From Mesorhizobium amorphae (GTDB lineage: Bacteria; Pseudomonadota; Alphaproteobacteria; Rhizobiales; Rhizobiaceae), in contig QFNI01000069.1 of NCBI GenBank assembly GCA_003240775.1, forward strand, positions 1 to 17,248: a stretch of DNA of 17,248 nucleotides. The letters run 5' to 3'. Positions 1 to 7,786 of the stretch are shown one piece after another. The notes beneath the pieces were generated by a model. That model did no database searches. It saw only the letters and a program-made list of their open reading frames with translations, and was not told where the DNA came from. How positions within the stretch are numbered: position 1 is the first letter of the stretch; each line of letters begins with the position of its first letter. The position numbers and the translations under genes were made by a program.

Positions 1-1
1 C

Positions 2-181
2 TTCGACAATGTGGCGGACTACGAGGCGCTCTACGGCGACACCCAAGACGAGCGCGACCCCATCGACCTGCCGCGCGTCAAGAGCAAGCGCATGATGCCC
101 CAAGCCATGCGCGCAAAGCTCGCGGAGATCACGGCAGAGGTCACGGGCCAAGCAGACGCGGCGACCGCCGCTGCGGCCTGA
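2..181 (+). CDS. C-terminal end of an unidentified protein (5' truncated by window edge)
   Basis: An open frame runs from the window edge to a TGA at 179-181 and gives 59 residues. The tail is polar and charged (for example RDPIDLPRVKSKRMMPQAMR) and ends in an Ala-rich stretch. Codon use matches the high-GC neighbours, and a strong intrinsic terminator follows 45 bases after the stop, so it is very likely the real 3' end of a + strand gene convergent with recA. I do not recognise the family from this tail and assign no function. Confidence 0.6.
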   Translation, partial: FDNVADYEALYGDTQDERDPIDLPRVKSKRMMPQAMRAKLAEITAEVTGQADAATAAAA

Positions 182-226
182 CCAGGGGGCGCAGGCTGCA
201 CGAGGCAGGCTGCACACAGGCACGAG

Positions 227-257
227 AAGGGCTCGCGGCAAGGCGGGCCCTTTTTTT
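227..257 (+). terminator. Intrinsic terminator after the truncated first gene
   Basis: A 10-bp stem (arms 227-236 and 243-252, one G-U pair) with a 6-base loop runs into a T tract at 251-257. The placement just after the stop at 181 fits a Rho-independent terminator for the + strand gene. Confidence 0.85.
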
Positions 258-279
258 CGACCGGGGCGATCGAGGGGCT

Positions 280-300
280 CCAGGCATTCGAGATGCCTGG
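280..300. repeat. Perfect 8-bp inverted repeat (hairpin) between two terminators
   Basis: CCAGGCAT (280-287) and ATGCCTGG (293-300) form a perfect dyad around a 5-base loop. Neither strand has a T tract after it, so it is not a typical intrinsic terminator. It sits between the + strand terminator (227-257) and the recA terminator (311-347). Role unknown; it could be a structured RNA end or a backup stop. Confidence 0.5.
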
Positions 301-310
301 GCCACTCACG

Positions 311-347
311 AAAAAACCGCCGGCACGGGAAGCGCGCCGGCGGTTTT
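311..347 (-). terminator. recA intrinsic terminator
   Basis: Read on the - strand, a 12-bp GC-rich stem (arms 336-347 and 313-324) is followed by a run of six T (A311-316 on the + strand). It lies 20 bases past the recA stop. The A run on one side and TTTT on the other make it potentially bidirectional. Confidence 0.85.
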
Positions 348-367
348 GAGCTGATGTGCGAACCCGC

Positions 368-1450
<1,083 letters not shown>

Positions 1451-1505
1451 GATATCACCCCTGTGACATGAATGAAGGCCGGAGGACGACCTTCCTTGGA
1501 CGCTT

Positions 1506-1534
1506 CATGTACCCTTTTTGTTCTCATTTTGCAA
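1506..1534 (-). promoter_or_regulatory. Predicted recA promoter (-35/-10)
   Basis: On the - strand a TTGCAA (1529-1534) is separated by 17 bases from TACATG (1506-1511), a reasonable sigma70-type pair. It lies 56 bases upstream of the recA start. A LexA-like half-site pair (1509-1523) falls across the spacer, as expected for SOS control. The assignment rests on pattern only. Confidence 0.5.
1509..1523. promoter_or_regulatory. Imperfect LexA box overlapping the recA promoter
   Basis: The + strand reads GTAC-N7-GTTC, one mismatch from the alphaproteobacterial LexA direct repeat GTTC-N7-GTTC. It overlaps the predicted -10/spacer of recA, where bound LexA would block RNA polymerase. The mismatch makes it weaker evidence than the perfect site at 1574-1588. 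Confidence 0.4.
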
Positions 1535-1573
1535 GCGCGCTAAGTGCTTCATGAGACTTAGGAATTTCTTCTT

Positions 1574-1588
1574 GTTCTCGGAATGTTC
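1574..1588. promoter_or_regulatory. LexA (SOS) box upstream of recA
   Basis: The sequence GTTC-TCGGAAT-GTTC is a perfect match to the GTTC-N7-GTTC direct-repeat operator known for alphaproteobacterial LexA. It lies about 125 bases before the recA start and after the stop of the neighbouring DUF971 gene, so recA is the only plausible target. It supports SOS induction of recA by DNA damage. Confidence 0.75.
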
Positions 1589-1655
1589 CGCTCTCCTCGC
1601 GGCGAAAAGAGCGCAAGGTTTTCACCACTTTCCCGCGCTTTCGCTGCCGCCCGCC

Positions 1656-2009
1656 TCAGCGCCCGTCGCGCGACAGGCCCTTGGCTTCGAGTTCCGCGAG
1701 ATAGGCGCTCCAGCGCTCGTCCTTTTCGCGGCCGAGCGTGTCGAGATAGCGCCAGGTGAAGAGGCCGGTGTCGTGACCGTCGCCGAAGACGATGCGGATG
1801 GCGTAGTTGCCGACCGGCTCGATGCGGGCGATCGTGACTTGGCGCTTGCCTCCCACCGTCACGCGCTGCTCGGGCGAATGGCCCTGCACCTCGGCCGAGG
1901 GCGACAGCACCCTCAGCATCTCGGCGCTCAAGCGGTGGGTCTCGTGCCCGAACGCTATCGCGAGCGTCTGGCGGTCCTGGGATACGCGGATTTCGCTGGG
2001 CGGCGTCAT
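1656..2009 (-). CDS. DUF971 / gamma-butyrobetaine hydroxylase-like N-terminal domain protein
   Basis: The 117-residue protein consists almost entirely of the DUF971 (GBBH-like N-terminal) fold. It begins with the typical 'SEIRVSQDRQTLAIAF' strand pattern, continues with LSAEMLRVLSPSAEVQGH and VGNYAIRIVFGDGHDTGLFTW, and ends with the YLDTLG region. In eukaryotic dioxygenases this small domain precedes the catalytic part; stand-alone bacterial versions have no firmly established role, though some are linked to Fe-S protein maintenance. The open frame runs much further upstream, but homology starts at the ATG at 2007-2009, so that start was chosen. It diverges from moaA across a 93-base gap and ends upstream of the recA LexA box. 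Function beyond the family name is not inferred. Confidence 0.85.
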   Translation of the reverse strand: MTPPSEIRVSQDRQTLAIAFGHETHRLSAEMLRVLSPSAEVQGHSPEQRVTVGGKRQVTIARIEPVGNYAIRIVFGDGHDTGLFTWRYLDTLGREKDERWSAYLAELEAKGLSRDGR

Positions 2010-2067
2010 GAGAGCTGATGTATGGGGCGCAAGTGCTAAGGGGAAGCCCCGCGCGGGCGGGCCGCAC

Positions 2068-2096
2068 TTGAAGAATCCGCACTTCCGGCCAACATT
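2068..2096 (+). promoter_or_regulatory. Possible moaA promoter
   Basis: TTGAAG (2068-2073) and AACATT (2091-2096) lie 17 bases apart in the gap between the divergent DUF971 and moaA genes. The -10 match is poor. If correct, transcription would start near 2103, favouring the internal moaA start at 2148. Confidence 0.25.
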
Positions 2097-2102
2097 GCCC
2101 TC

Positions 2103-3143
2103 ATGGGCAGCCCTTCGGGCCGCCCGAGCACCGAGACCCCTTTGCTCATGAGCATGATCGACCCCTTCGGTCGCAACATCGAATATCTGCGCGTGTCGGT
2201 GACCGACCGCTGCGATTTCCGCTGCACATACTGCATGGCGGAGGACATGACGTTTCTGCCGCGCCGCGAGCTGCTCTCGCTCGAGGAGTTGGAACGCCTG
2301 TGCTCGGTGTTCATCGAAAAAGGCGTGCGCAAGCTGCGGCTGACGGGGGGCGAGCCGCTCGTCCGGCGCAACATCATGCACCTGATCGGCGAGCTCTCGC
2401 GCCATCTCGAAACCGGCGCGCTGCACGAACTGACGCTGACCACCAACGGCTCGCAGCTCGAAAAGCACGCGGCCGACCTCGCGCGCGCCGGCATTCAGCG
2501 CATCAACGTCTCGATCGACACGCTGGATGCCGAGAAGTTCCGCGCGATCACGCGGCGGGGCGACCTCGCGCAGGTGCTGCGCGGCGTGGACGCGGCCCAG
2601 GCAGCCGGCCTGCACGTCAAGATCAACGCGGTGGCGCTCAAGAACTTCAACGACACCGAGATCGCTTCCATGATGCGCTGGGCGCATGGGCGCGCAATGG
2701 ACCTGACCGTGATCGAGACCATGCCCATGGGCGAGATCGACGCCGACCGCACCGACCAGTATCTGCCGCTGTCGCGCCTGCGCGCCGAGCTGGAGCGCGA
2801 GTTCACCCTGACCGACCTGCCCTTCCGCACGGGCGGGCCGGCGCGCTATGTCGCGGTCAAGGAAACCGGCGGGCGGCTCGGCTTCATCACGCCGATGACC
2901 CACAATTTCTGCGAAAGCTGCAACCGCGTCCGCGTCACCTGCACGGGCACGCTCTTCATGTGCCTGGGCCAAGACGACGCGGCCGACCTGCGCACGCCCA
3001 TGCGCGTGTCGGAAGGCAACGAGCTTTTGTCTCGCGCCATCGACGAGGCCATCGGGCGCAAGCCCAAGGGCCACGACTTCGTGATCGACCGCGCGACGCG
3101 GCGCCCTTCCGTGTCCCGCCACATGAGCGTCACCGGCGGCTGA
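2103..3143 (+). CDS. moaA: GTP 3',8-cyclase MoaA
   Basis: This is a radical-SAM enzyme for the first step of molybdenum-cofactor synthesis, conversion of GTP to 3',8-cyclo-GTP, the substrate of MoaC. The N-terminal SAM cluster motif is C37-x3-C41-x2-C44 in RVSVTDRCDFRCTYCM. The GGEP SAM-binding motif is at 82-85. The second [4Fe-4S] site is C270-x2-C273-x13-C287 in FCESCNRVRVTC...C. The C-terminal pair Gly-Gly, needed for activity in MoaA, is intact (SVTGG). As counted from the ATG at 2103 the protein has 346 residues. No clear ribosome site precedes that codon. The ATGs at 2148 or 2154 would start closer to the conserved MIDPFGR and may be the true start. mobA and mobB follow downstream with an EamA gene between them. 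Confidence 0.96.
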   Translation: MGSPSGRPSTETPLLMSMIDPFGRNIEYLRVSVTDRCDFRCTYCMAEDMTFLPRRELLSLEELERLCSVFIEKGVRKLRLTGGEPLVRRNIMHLIGELSRHLETGALHELTLTTNGSQLEKHAADLARAGIQRINVSIDTLDAEKFRAITRRGDLAQVLRGVDAAQAAGLHVKINAVALKNFNDTEIASMMRWAHGRAMDLTVIETMPMGEIDADRTDQYLPLSRLRAELEREFTLTDLPFRTGGPARYVAVKETGGRLGFITPMTHNFCESCNRVRVTCTGTLFMCLGQDDAADLRTPMRVSEGNELLSRAIDEAIGRKPKGHDFVIDRATRRPSVSRHMSVTGG

Positions 3144-3206
3144 ATTTCGGAGGTAGGCTCGCGCGGCGCGCGGTGATAGAGCGCGGGGCCTCACCGGAAC
3201 CGAGCT

Positions 3207-4124
3207 TTGCCCCTTTCCCGCAACCAGCGCGGCGCGCTTTTGATGGTGGTGTCGCTCGCCGGCTTCACGGCGAACGATGCGGTCACCAAGCTCGCCGCGC
3301 AGCACATGAATGTCGGGCAGATCATGCTGCTGCGCGGCATCATCGCCACCGGCCTGATCAGCCTGCTCGCCTGGCGCGGCGGGGTGCTGCGGCTCAACCC
3401 GGAGCTTGCGCATCCGATAATCGTGCTGCGCTCGGTGGCCGAGATCGTCTCCACGGTCTGCTTTCTGTCCGCCCTGCCCCATCTGCCGCTCGCCAACATC
3501 TCGGCGGTGATGCAGTTTCTGCCGCTCGCCATCACCATGGCCGCCGCCCTCTTTCTGGGCGAGCAGGTGGGCTGGCGGCGCTGGATGGCGATCACGGCAG
3601 GGTTTGTGGGCGTGATGCTGATCGTGCAGCCCGGCGCGCACGGCTTCAACGCGTTTGCGCTTCTGGCGCTCGGCAGCGTGGGGGCTTGCGTGGTGCGCGA
3701 TCTCGCGACCGCGCGCGCGCCCACCACCATCCCCTCCATGCAGATCTCCGTTCTGACCTCGGCCGGCGTGATGGCGATGGGCGGCGTGCTTGTCGTGCCC
3801 TTCGGCGGGTGGAGCCCGGTCGGGTCGTTGCAGGGCGGGCTGCTCGTGGCGGGTGCGGTGCTGATGCTGGTGGGGCACCAGTTCCTGATCGTGTCGACGC
3901 GGGGGGCCGATCTCTCCTTCGTCGCGCCCTTCCGCTATGTGGCGCTGCTGTTCGCCTTCGCGCTCGGCTTTCTCGTGTTCGGCGAGGTGCCGGATGCCTG
4001 GATGATCGCGGGCTCCGCCATCGTCGTGGTGTCGGGCATCTACCTGTTCCACCGCGAGCGGATGCGCGGGGCGAGCGTCGCGGCCGAATCCACCACCCCC
4101 TCGCTGGCCCCCGATGGGCTTTGA
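3207..4124 (+). CDS. EamA/DMT-family inner-membrane transporter
   Basis: The 305-residue protein has about ten hydrophobic segments in two similar halves, the layout of the drug/metabolite transporter (EamA, RhaT-like) superfamily. Typical pieces are FTANDAVTKLAA in helix 1, VGQIMLLRGIIA in helix 2, the first-repeat end PLAITMAAALFLGEQVGWRRW and the matching second-repeat end ALLFAFALGFLVFGEVPDAW. Members export or exchange small metabolites; the substrate cannot be read from sequence. The start used is TTG at 3207-3209, with a GGAA/GAG stretch upstream; an ATG at 3243 is the alternative. Its 3' end overlaps mobA by 11 bases, so it is probably co-transcribed and coupled with the cofactor genes although EamA proteins are not known members of the pathway. 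Confidence 0.88.
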   Translation: MPLSRNQRGALLMVVSLAGFTANDAVTKLAAQHMNVGQIMLLRGIIATGLISLLAWRGGVLRLNPELAHPIIVLRSVAEIVSTVCFLSALPHLPLANISAVMQFLPLAITMAAALFLGEQVGWRRWMAITAGFVGVMLIVQPGAHGFNAFALLALGSVGACVVRDLATARAPTTIPSMQISVLTSAGVMAMGGVLVVPFGGWSPVGSLQGGLLVAGAVLMLVGHQFLIVSTRGADLSFVAPFRYVALLFAFALGFLVFGEVPDAWMIAGSAIVVVSGIYLFHRERMRGASVAAESTTPSLAPDGL

Positions 4125-4704
4125 AGCACCCCTCCCCGCAGGCGTGGTGCTCGCGGGCGGGCTGTCGCGCCGCATGGCGGGCCTGGACAAGGCCTGCGCG
4201 CTCCTGGGCGGCGAAACGCTTCTGGAGCGCGCGCTGCGGCGTCTCTCGCCCCAGGTGGCCGGGCTTGCGGTGAACGCGAACCTGCCCCCCGAACGGCTGC
4301 CCCCGCTCGGTGGCGTGCCCGTTCTCGTCGACGTCGTGGGCGGCTTCGCGGGGCCGCTTGCGGGCGTCCATGCGGGGCTCGTCTGGGCGCGCGCGATGGG
4401 CCACCGGGAACTGGTGACGGTCGCCGTCGACACGCCCTTCTTTCCCGATGACCTGGCACGTCGCCTGAGCGGCAACGGGCTCGCGGTGGCGATGTCGGGC
4501 GGGCGGGTCCACCCCGTCTTCGCCTCTTGGCCGGTGGCGCTGGAGGAACGGCTTTCGAGCCATCTCGCACAGGGCGGCGCACGCGTGATGGGCTTCCTCG
4601 AAGACTGCGGCTTCCGGACCGAGGAATGGCCGGTCGGGGACTGCGATCCCTTCTTCAACATCAACACCCCGGCCGACCTTGCGGCAGCGGAGGCGCGCCT
4701 ATGA
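4114..4704 (+). CDS. mobA: Molybdenum cofactor guanylyltransferase MobA
   Basis: MobA transfers GMP from GTP to molybdopterin-Mo, making the MGD form of the cofactor used by DMSO-reductase-family enzymes. The 196-residue protein opens with the nucleotidyltransferase loop VVLAGGLSRRMAGLDK (residues 11-26), matching LAGGxSxRMGxxK except Ala for Gly after Met. It has a metal-binding Asp in VAVDTPFF and the usual C-terminal PFFNINTPADL. The length is typical. The start ATG at 4114 lies inside the end of the EamA gene, and the stop overlaps the mobB start in an ATGA, so the genes appear translationally coupled. The organism therefore probably uses bis-MGD enzymes. Confidence 0.95.
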   Translation: MGFEAPLPAGVVLAGGLSRRMAGLDKACALLGGETLLERALRRLSPQVAGLAVNANLPPERLPPLGGVPVLVDVVGGFAGPLAGVHAGLVWARAMGHRELVTVAVDTPFFPDDLARRLSGNGLAVAMSGGRVHPVFASWPVALEERLSSHLAQGGARVMGFLEDCGFRTEEWPVGDCDPFFNINTPADLAAAEARL

Positions 4705-5225
4705 CAGCAAACCCCGGCACCCATCGCGTGTTCGGCATCACCGGCTGGAAGAATTCCGGCAAGACCACGCTGACCGAGCGGCTGGTCGCGACGCTCTGCG
4801 CGCGCGGCTGGCGGGTCTCCACCGTCAAGCACGCCCACCACGCGTTCGACATCGATCACCCCGGCACCGACAGCTTCCGCCACCGCGCGGCCGGAGCAAC
4901 CGAGGTGGCCATCGTCGGCGGCAGCCGCTGGGCGCTGATGCACGAGCTGCGCGGCGAAGAAGAGCCCAGCCTGGATGCGGTCATCGCGCGGCTTTCCCCT
5001 TGCGACCTCGTTCTGGTGGAAGGCTACAAGCGCGAGGGCCACGCCAAGATCGAGGTGCGCCGGCGCGAGGCGCGCGACACGAGCCCCATGAGCCGCTTCG
5101 ACCCGACGATCCAGGCGGTCGCGGCGGACCATGCGGTCGAGGGAGAGACGGTGGCGGTGTTCGGGCTCGACGCGGTGGAGGCCATCGCCGACTTTGTGGA
5201 AAAAGCCAGCGGCCTCAAGCAGTAG
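4701..5225 (+). CDS. mobB: Molybdopterin-guanine dinucleotide biosynthesis protein MobB
   Basis: MobB is a small GTP-binding P-loop protein that assists MobA in MGD cofactor formation but is not essential in studied species. The product has 174 residues. A P-loop GWKNSGKTT lies at residues 15-23, followed by VSTVKHAHHAFDIDHPGTDSF and the conserved LVLVEGYKREGHAKIEV, all hallmarks of MobB. The ATG at 4701-4703 overlaps the mobA stop by four bases (ATGA), which fixes the start; the frame stays open upstream but without homology. No moeA or moaBCDE follows, so the rest of the pathway must be encoded elsewhere. Confidence 0.95.
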   Translation: MTANPGTHRVFGITGWKNSGKTTLTERLVATLCARGWRVSTVKHAHHAFDIDHPGTDSFRHRAAGATEVAIVGGSRWALMHELRGEEEPSLDAVIARLSPCDLVLVEGYKREGHAKIEVRRREARDTSPMSRFDPTIQAVAADHAVEGETVAVFGLDAVEAIADFVEKASGLKQ

Positions 5226-5375
5226 CGGGCTTCGGGCTCCATCTTTGCTTGATCAACTGTTGCAATCGCTTTCGCGGGGATGCCACACTTGCCCGATGCA
5301 CCGCCGGGCACATATCGGCGGGGAAACCAGCCCCTCGGCCATCCCGAACGGCCAATCTCAACGGAAAGGTTCCTC

Positions 5376-6161
5376 ATGCGACTTTCTCTCTTGCGCGCAG
5401 CTCTTGCCGCCACAGCGCTCTCGCTGTCGCTCGGCGCGGCGAACGCCCAGGAAGCGACAACGCTCAAGATCGGCACCGAAGGCGCCTACCCGCCCTTCAA
5501 CGTGCTGGGCACCGACGGGCAGCTCTCGGGCTTCGACGTCGACATCGCGCGCGCGCTCTGCGACGAGATGAAGGTCACCTGCGAGTTCGTCACCCAGGAC
5601 TGGGACGGCATCATCCCCGCCCTCCAGGCCGGGCGCTTCGACGCCATCATCGCGTCGATGTCGATCACCGACGAGCGCAAGCAGCAGGTGGACTTCACCA
5701 ACAAATACTACAACACCCCGCCCGCCATCGCGGTGCCCAAGGATTCCAACGTCACCGACGTCTCGCCCGCGGCCCTCGCCGGCAAGTCGATCGGCGTGCA
5801 GGGCTCGACCACCCACTCGGCCTATGCGGAAGCCACCTACAAGGATTCCGAGATCCGCCTCTACCCGACCGCCGACGAATACCAGCTCGACATCGAAAAC
5901 GGCCGCATCGACGCCGTGATGGACGACATCATGGTGCTCGACACCTTCCTCAAGAAGGACGCGGGCGCGGCCTGCTGCAAGCTTCTGGGCGAGATCAAGC
6001 CCGACGAGGCGATCCACGGGCCGGGTGCCGGCATCGCGGTGCGCAAGGGCGACACCGAGTTGGCCAACCGCTTCAACGCGGCCATCGACGCGATCCGCGC
6101 GAACGGCAAGTACAAGGAAATCAACGACAAGTACTTCACCTTCGACGCCTATGGCGGCTGA
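5376..6161 (+). CDS. Polar amino-acid ABC transporter substrate-binding protein (ArgT/HisJ type)
   Basis: The 261-residue protein has a Sec signal peptide (basic MRLSLLR start, hydrophobic core, likely cleavage after ANA at residue 24) and so should be periplasmic. The mature part is a family-3 binding protein: LKIGTEGAYPPFN, GFDVDIARALCDEM, QDWDGIIPALQAGRFDAIIASMSIT and the TDERKQQVDFTNKYY stretch typical of lysine/arginine/ornithine, histidine or opine binders. A Cys pair (AACCKLL) lies in the second lobe. A GGAAAGG ribosome site precedes the ATG at 5376. The exact ligand is not readable. It begins a cluster with two permeases and an oxidoreductase; an attenuator-like hairpin after its stop should make it more abundant than the permeases. 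Confidence 0.93.
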   Translation: MRLSLLRAALAATALSLSLGAANAQEATTLKIGTEGAYPPFNVLGTDGQLSGFDVDIARALCDEMKVTCEFVTQDWDGIIPALQAGRFDAIIASMSITDERKQQVDFTNKYYNTPPAIAVPKDSNVTDVSPAALAGKSIGVQGSTTHSAYAEATYKDSEIRLYPTADEYQLDIENGRIDAVMDDIMVLDTFLKKDAGAACCKLLGEIKPDEAIHGPGAGIAVRKGDTELANRFNAAIDAIRANGKYKEINDKYFTFDAYGG

Positions 6162-6188
6162 CCGGCCCCCATTGAGCAAAGTTCCGGC

Positions 6189-6221
6189 AAGCGGGGCGGC
6201 ATCGGCCGTCCCGCTTTCTTT
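6189..6221 (+). terminator. Attenuator-type hairpin between binding protein and permease genes
   Basis: Arms 6189-6200 and 6205-6216 form a 12-bp stem (one G-U pair) with an ATCG tetraloop, followed by TCTTT. It lies 28 bases after the binding-protein stop and 18 bases before the next gene. The short, interrupted T tract suggests a partial terminator or an mRNA 3'-end stabiliser, a common way to express a periplasmic binding protein above its permeases. Confidence 0.7.
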
Positions 6222-6238
6222 GTAGCGCCGGATCCTGC

Positions 6239-6949
6239 GTGGAAAAGCTCGCGACCCTTCTGAGCTACGGGCCGGACGGCTGGGCGGACGAGATCCTGTC
6301 CGGCGTGGGCGTCACCGTCGCGCTCGCGCTCGCCACCTTGCCGATCGGGCTCGCGCTCGGCTTCCTCGTGGCGCTCGCCAAGCAGTCGGAGGAGCCGCTG
6401 CTTCGGCTCGGCGGCAACATCTACACCACGATCTTCCGCGGCCTGCCCGAGCTTCTGACGCTGTTTCTGGTGTTCTACGGCGCCCAGCTCGGCCTCCAGG
6501 CCGCCGTGCGGCTGGTGGTGCCGGATGCCGCCTTCGAGATCAGCCCCTTCGTCGCCGGCATGGTGGCCTTGAGCGCGATGTTCTCGTCCTATGCGAGCGA
6601 GACCTTCCTGTCCGCCTTCCGCGCCATCCCGCGCGGGCAATACGAGGGCGGCTATGCGGTGGGGCTGAGCTGGGGCCAGACCATGCGGCTCGTGGTGCTG
6701 CCCCAGCTCGTGCGGCTCGCGCTGCCGGGCCTGGGCAATCTCTGGCTGATCCTGCTCAAGGACACGGCCTGGGTGTCGGTGATCAGCCTGCCCGATATCC
6801 TGCGCCAGACCGGCGTCGCCGCGCGCATCAGCAAGGAAGCGTTTCTGTTCTACGGGCTCGCCTGCCTGATCTATCTGCTGCTCGCCATGCTGTCCTCGCT
6901 CGCCATCCGGCGCATCGAGCGCTGGGCGGGCACGGAAGCGCGCGCATGA
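6239..6949 (+). CDS. Amino-acid ABC transporter permease (HisQ/ArtQ type)
   Basis: The 236-residue inner-membrane permease has about five hydrophobic helices. It carries the EAA loop that contacts the ATPase (EGGYAVGLSWGQTMRLVVLPQ, near residues 135-155) and the RGLPELLTLFLVFYG segment characteristic of the HisM/HisQ family (HEQRo domain). The start is GTG at 6239-6241 with a GGA ribosome site six bases upstream; no better ATG exists. It ends in an ATGA overlap with the second permease, so the pair is coupled and probably forms a heterodimer, as HisQ and HisM do. Confidence 0.93.
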   Translation: MEKLATLLSYGPDGWADEILSGVGVTVALALATLPIGLALGFLVALAKQSEEPLLRLGGNIYTTIFRGLPELLTLFLVFYGAQLGLQAAVRLVVPDAAFEISPFVAGMVALSAMFSSYASETFLSAFRAIPRGQYEGGYAVGLSWGQTMRLVVLPQLVRLALPGLGNLWLILLKDTAWVSVISLPDILRQTGVAARISKEAFLFYGLACLIYLLLAMLSSLAIRRIERWAGTEARA

Positions 6950-7764
6950 GCGCAGCGCTCGACACCACGCCTCCCCCGCCCGCGCCCCGGCCCTGGACGG
7001 GCGCGCGCATCGCGGGCGTCTGCCTCGTCGGCTTCTGGGCGCTCGCAGGGCTGGGCTTCGCGCTCTACATGATCCTCGCCTTCAACCCCGAGCTCTTCGC
7101 GCGCTACTGGCGCAGCTATCTCTCCGGGCTCTGGGTGACGCTCGTTCTCGTTGCGCTGTCCTTCGTCTTGGGCGCGGTGCTGTCGGCACCCATCGCCTAT
7201 GCGCGAAACGCCCGCTCGCGCCTGCTTTCTGTGCCGGCCTATGCCTATGTCTATTTCTTTCGCGGCTCGCCGCTGCTCGCGCAAATCTACCTGATCTATT
7301 ACGGGCTGGGCTCGTTCCGTCCCTCGCTCGAAGCGCTCGGCCTCTGGACCGTCTTCCGCGAGCCGTGGAACTGCGCGCTTCTCGCACTCACGCTCAACTC
7401 CGCCGCCTACCAGACCGAGATCCTGCGTGGCGCCGTCCGGAGCGTGGCGCGCGGCCAGTGGGAGGGCGCGGCAGCCCTTGGGCTCGACCGGTGGCAGACG
7501 CTGCGCAAGGTGGTCCTGCCGCAGGCGCTGATCGTGGCGCTCAGGCCCTACGGTAACGAGATCGTGCTGCTCATCAAGGGCTCGGCCGTGGTGGCCATCA
7601 TCACGGTGTTCGACCTGATGGGCGAGACGCGCCGCGCCTATTCGCGCTCCTTCGACTTCCAGACCTATCTGTGGGCGGCCATCCTCTACCTTGCGGTGGT
7701 GGAAGCCTTGCGCCATGGCGTGGAATGGATCGAGCGGCGCCTGACGCGCCACTTGCGGCGCTGA
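6946..7764 (+). CDS. Amino-acid ABC transporter permease (HisM/ArtM type)
   Basis: The 272-residue protein is the second permease of the system. A Pro-rich cytoplasmic N-terminus is followed by about five membrane helices. It has the family segment YFFRGSPLLAQIYLIYYGLG and an EAA loop (EGAAALGLDRWQTLRKVVLPQAL) that should dock to an ATP-binding subunit. It shares a 4-base ATGA overlap with the upstream permease. Only 22 bases separate it from the following dehydrogenase gene, so the operon probably continues. No HisP/ArtP-like ATPase gene is present in the window; the subunit must come from another locus. Confidence 0.93.
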   Translation: MSAALDTTPPPPAPRPWTGARIAGVCLVGFWALAGLGFALYMILAFNPELFARYWRSYLSGLWVTLVLVALSFVLGAVLSAPIAYARNARSRLLSVPAYAYVYFFRGSPLLAQIYLIYYGLGSFRPSLEALGLWTVFREPWNCALLALTLNSAAYQTEILRGAVRSVARGQWEGAAALGLDRWQTLRKVVLPQALIVALRPYGNEIVLLIKGSAVVAIITVFDLMGETRRAYSRSFDFQTYLWAAILYLAVVEALRHGVEWIERRLTRHLRR

Positions 7765-7786
7765 CGCAAACATTAAGAGGTTTCCC

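Noticed and set aside
2010..2102. Possible molybdenum-cofactor riboswitch upstream of moaA
   Set aside because: The gap is only 93 bases and shows none of the multi-stem layout of the Moco RNA; only a short GGGGAAGCCCC element is visible.
2010..5132. Very long - strand open frame upstream of the DUF971 start, and an overlapping long + frame at 2300-4273
   Set aside because: Both lie opposite or out of frame with moaA, EamA, mobA and mobB, which have clear motifs. The translations are Arg/Ala/His-rich with no recognisable domain, as expected for antisense of GC-rich genes.
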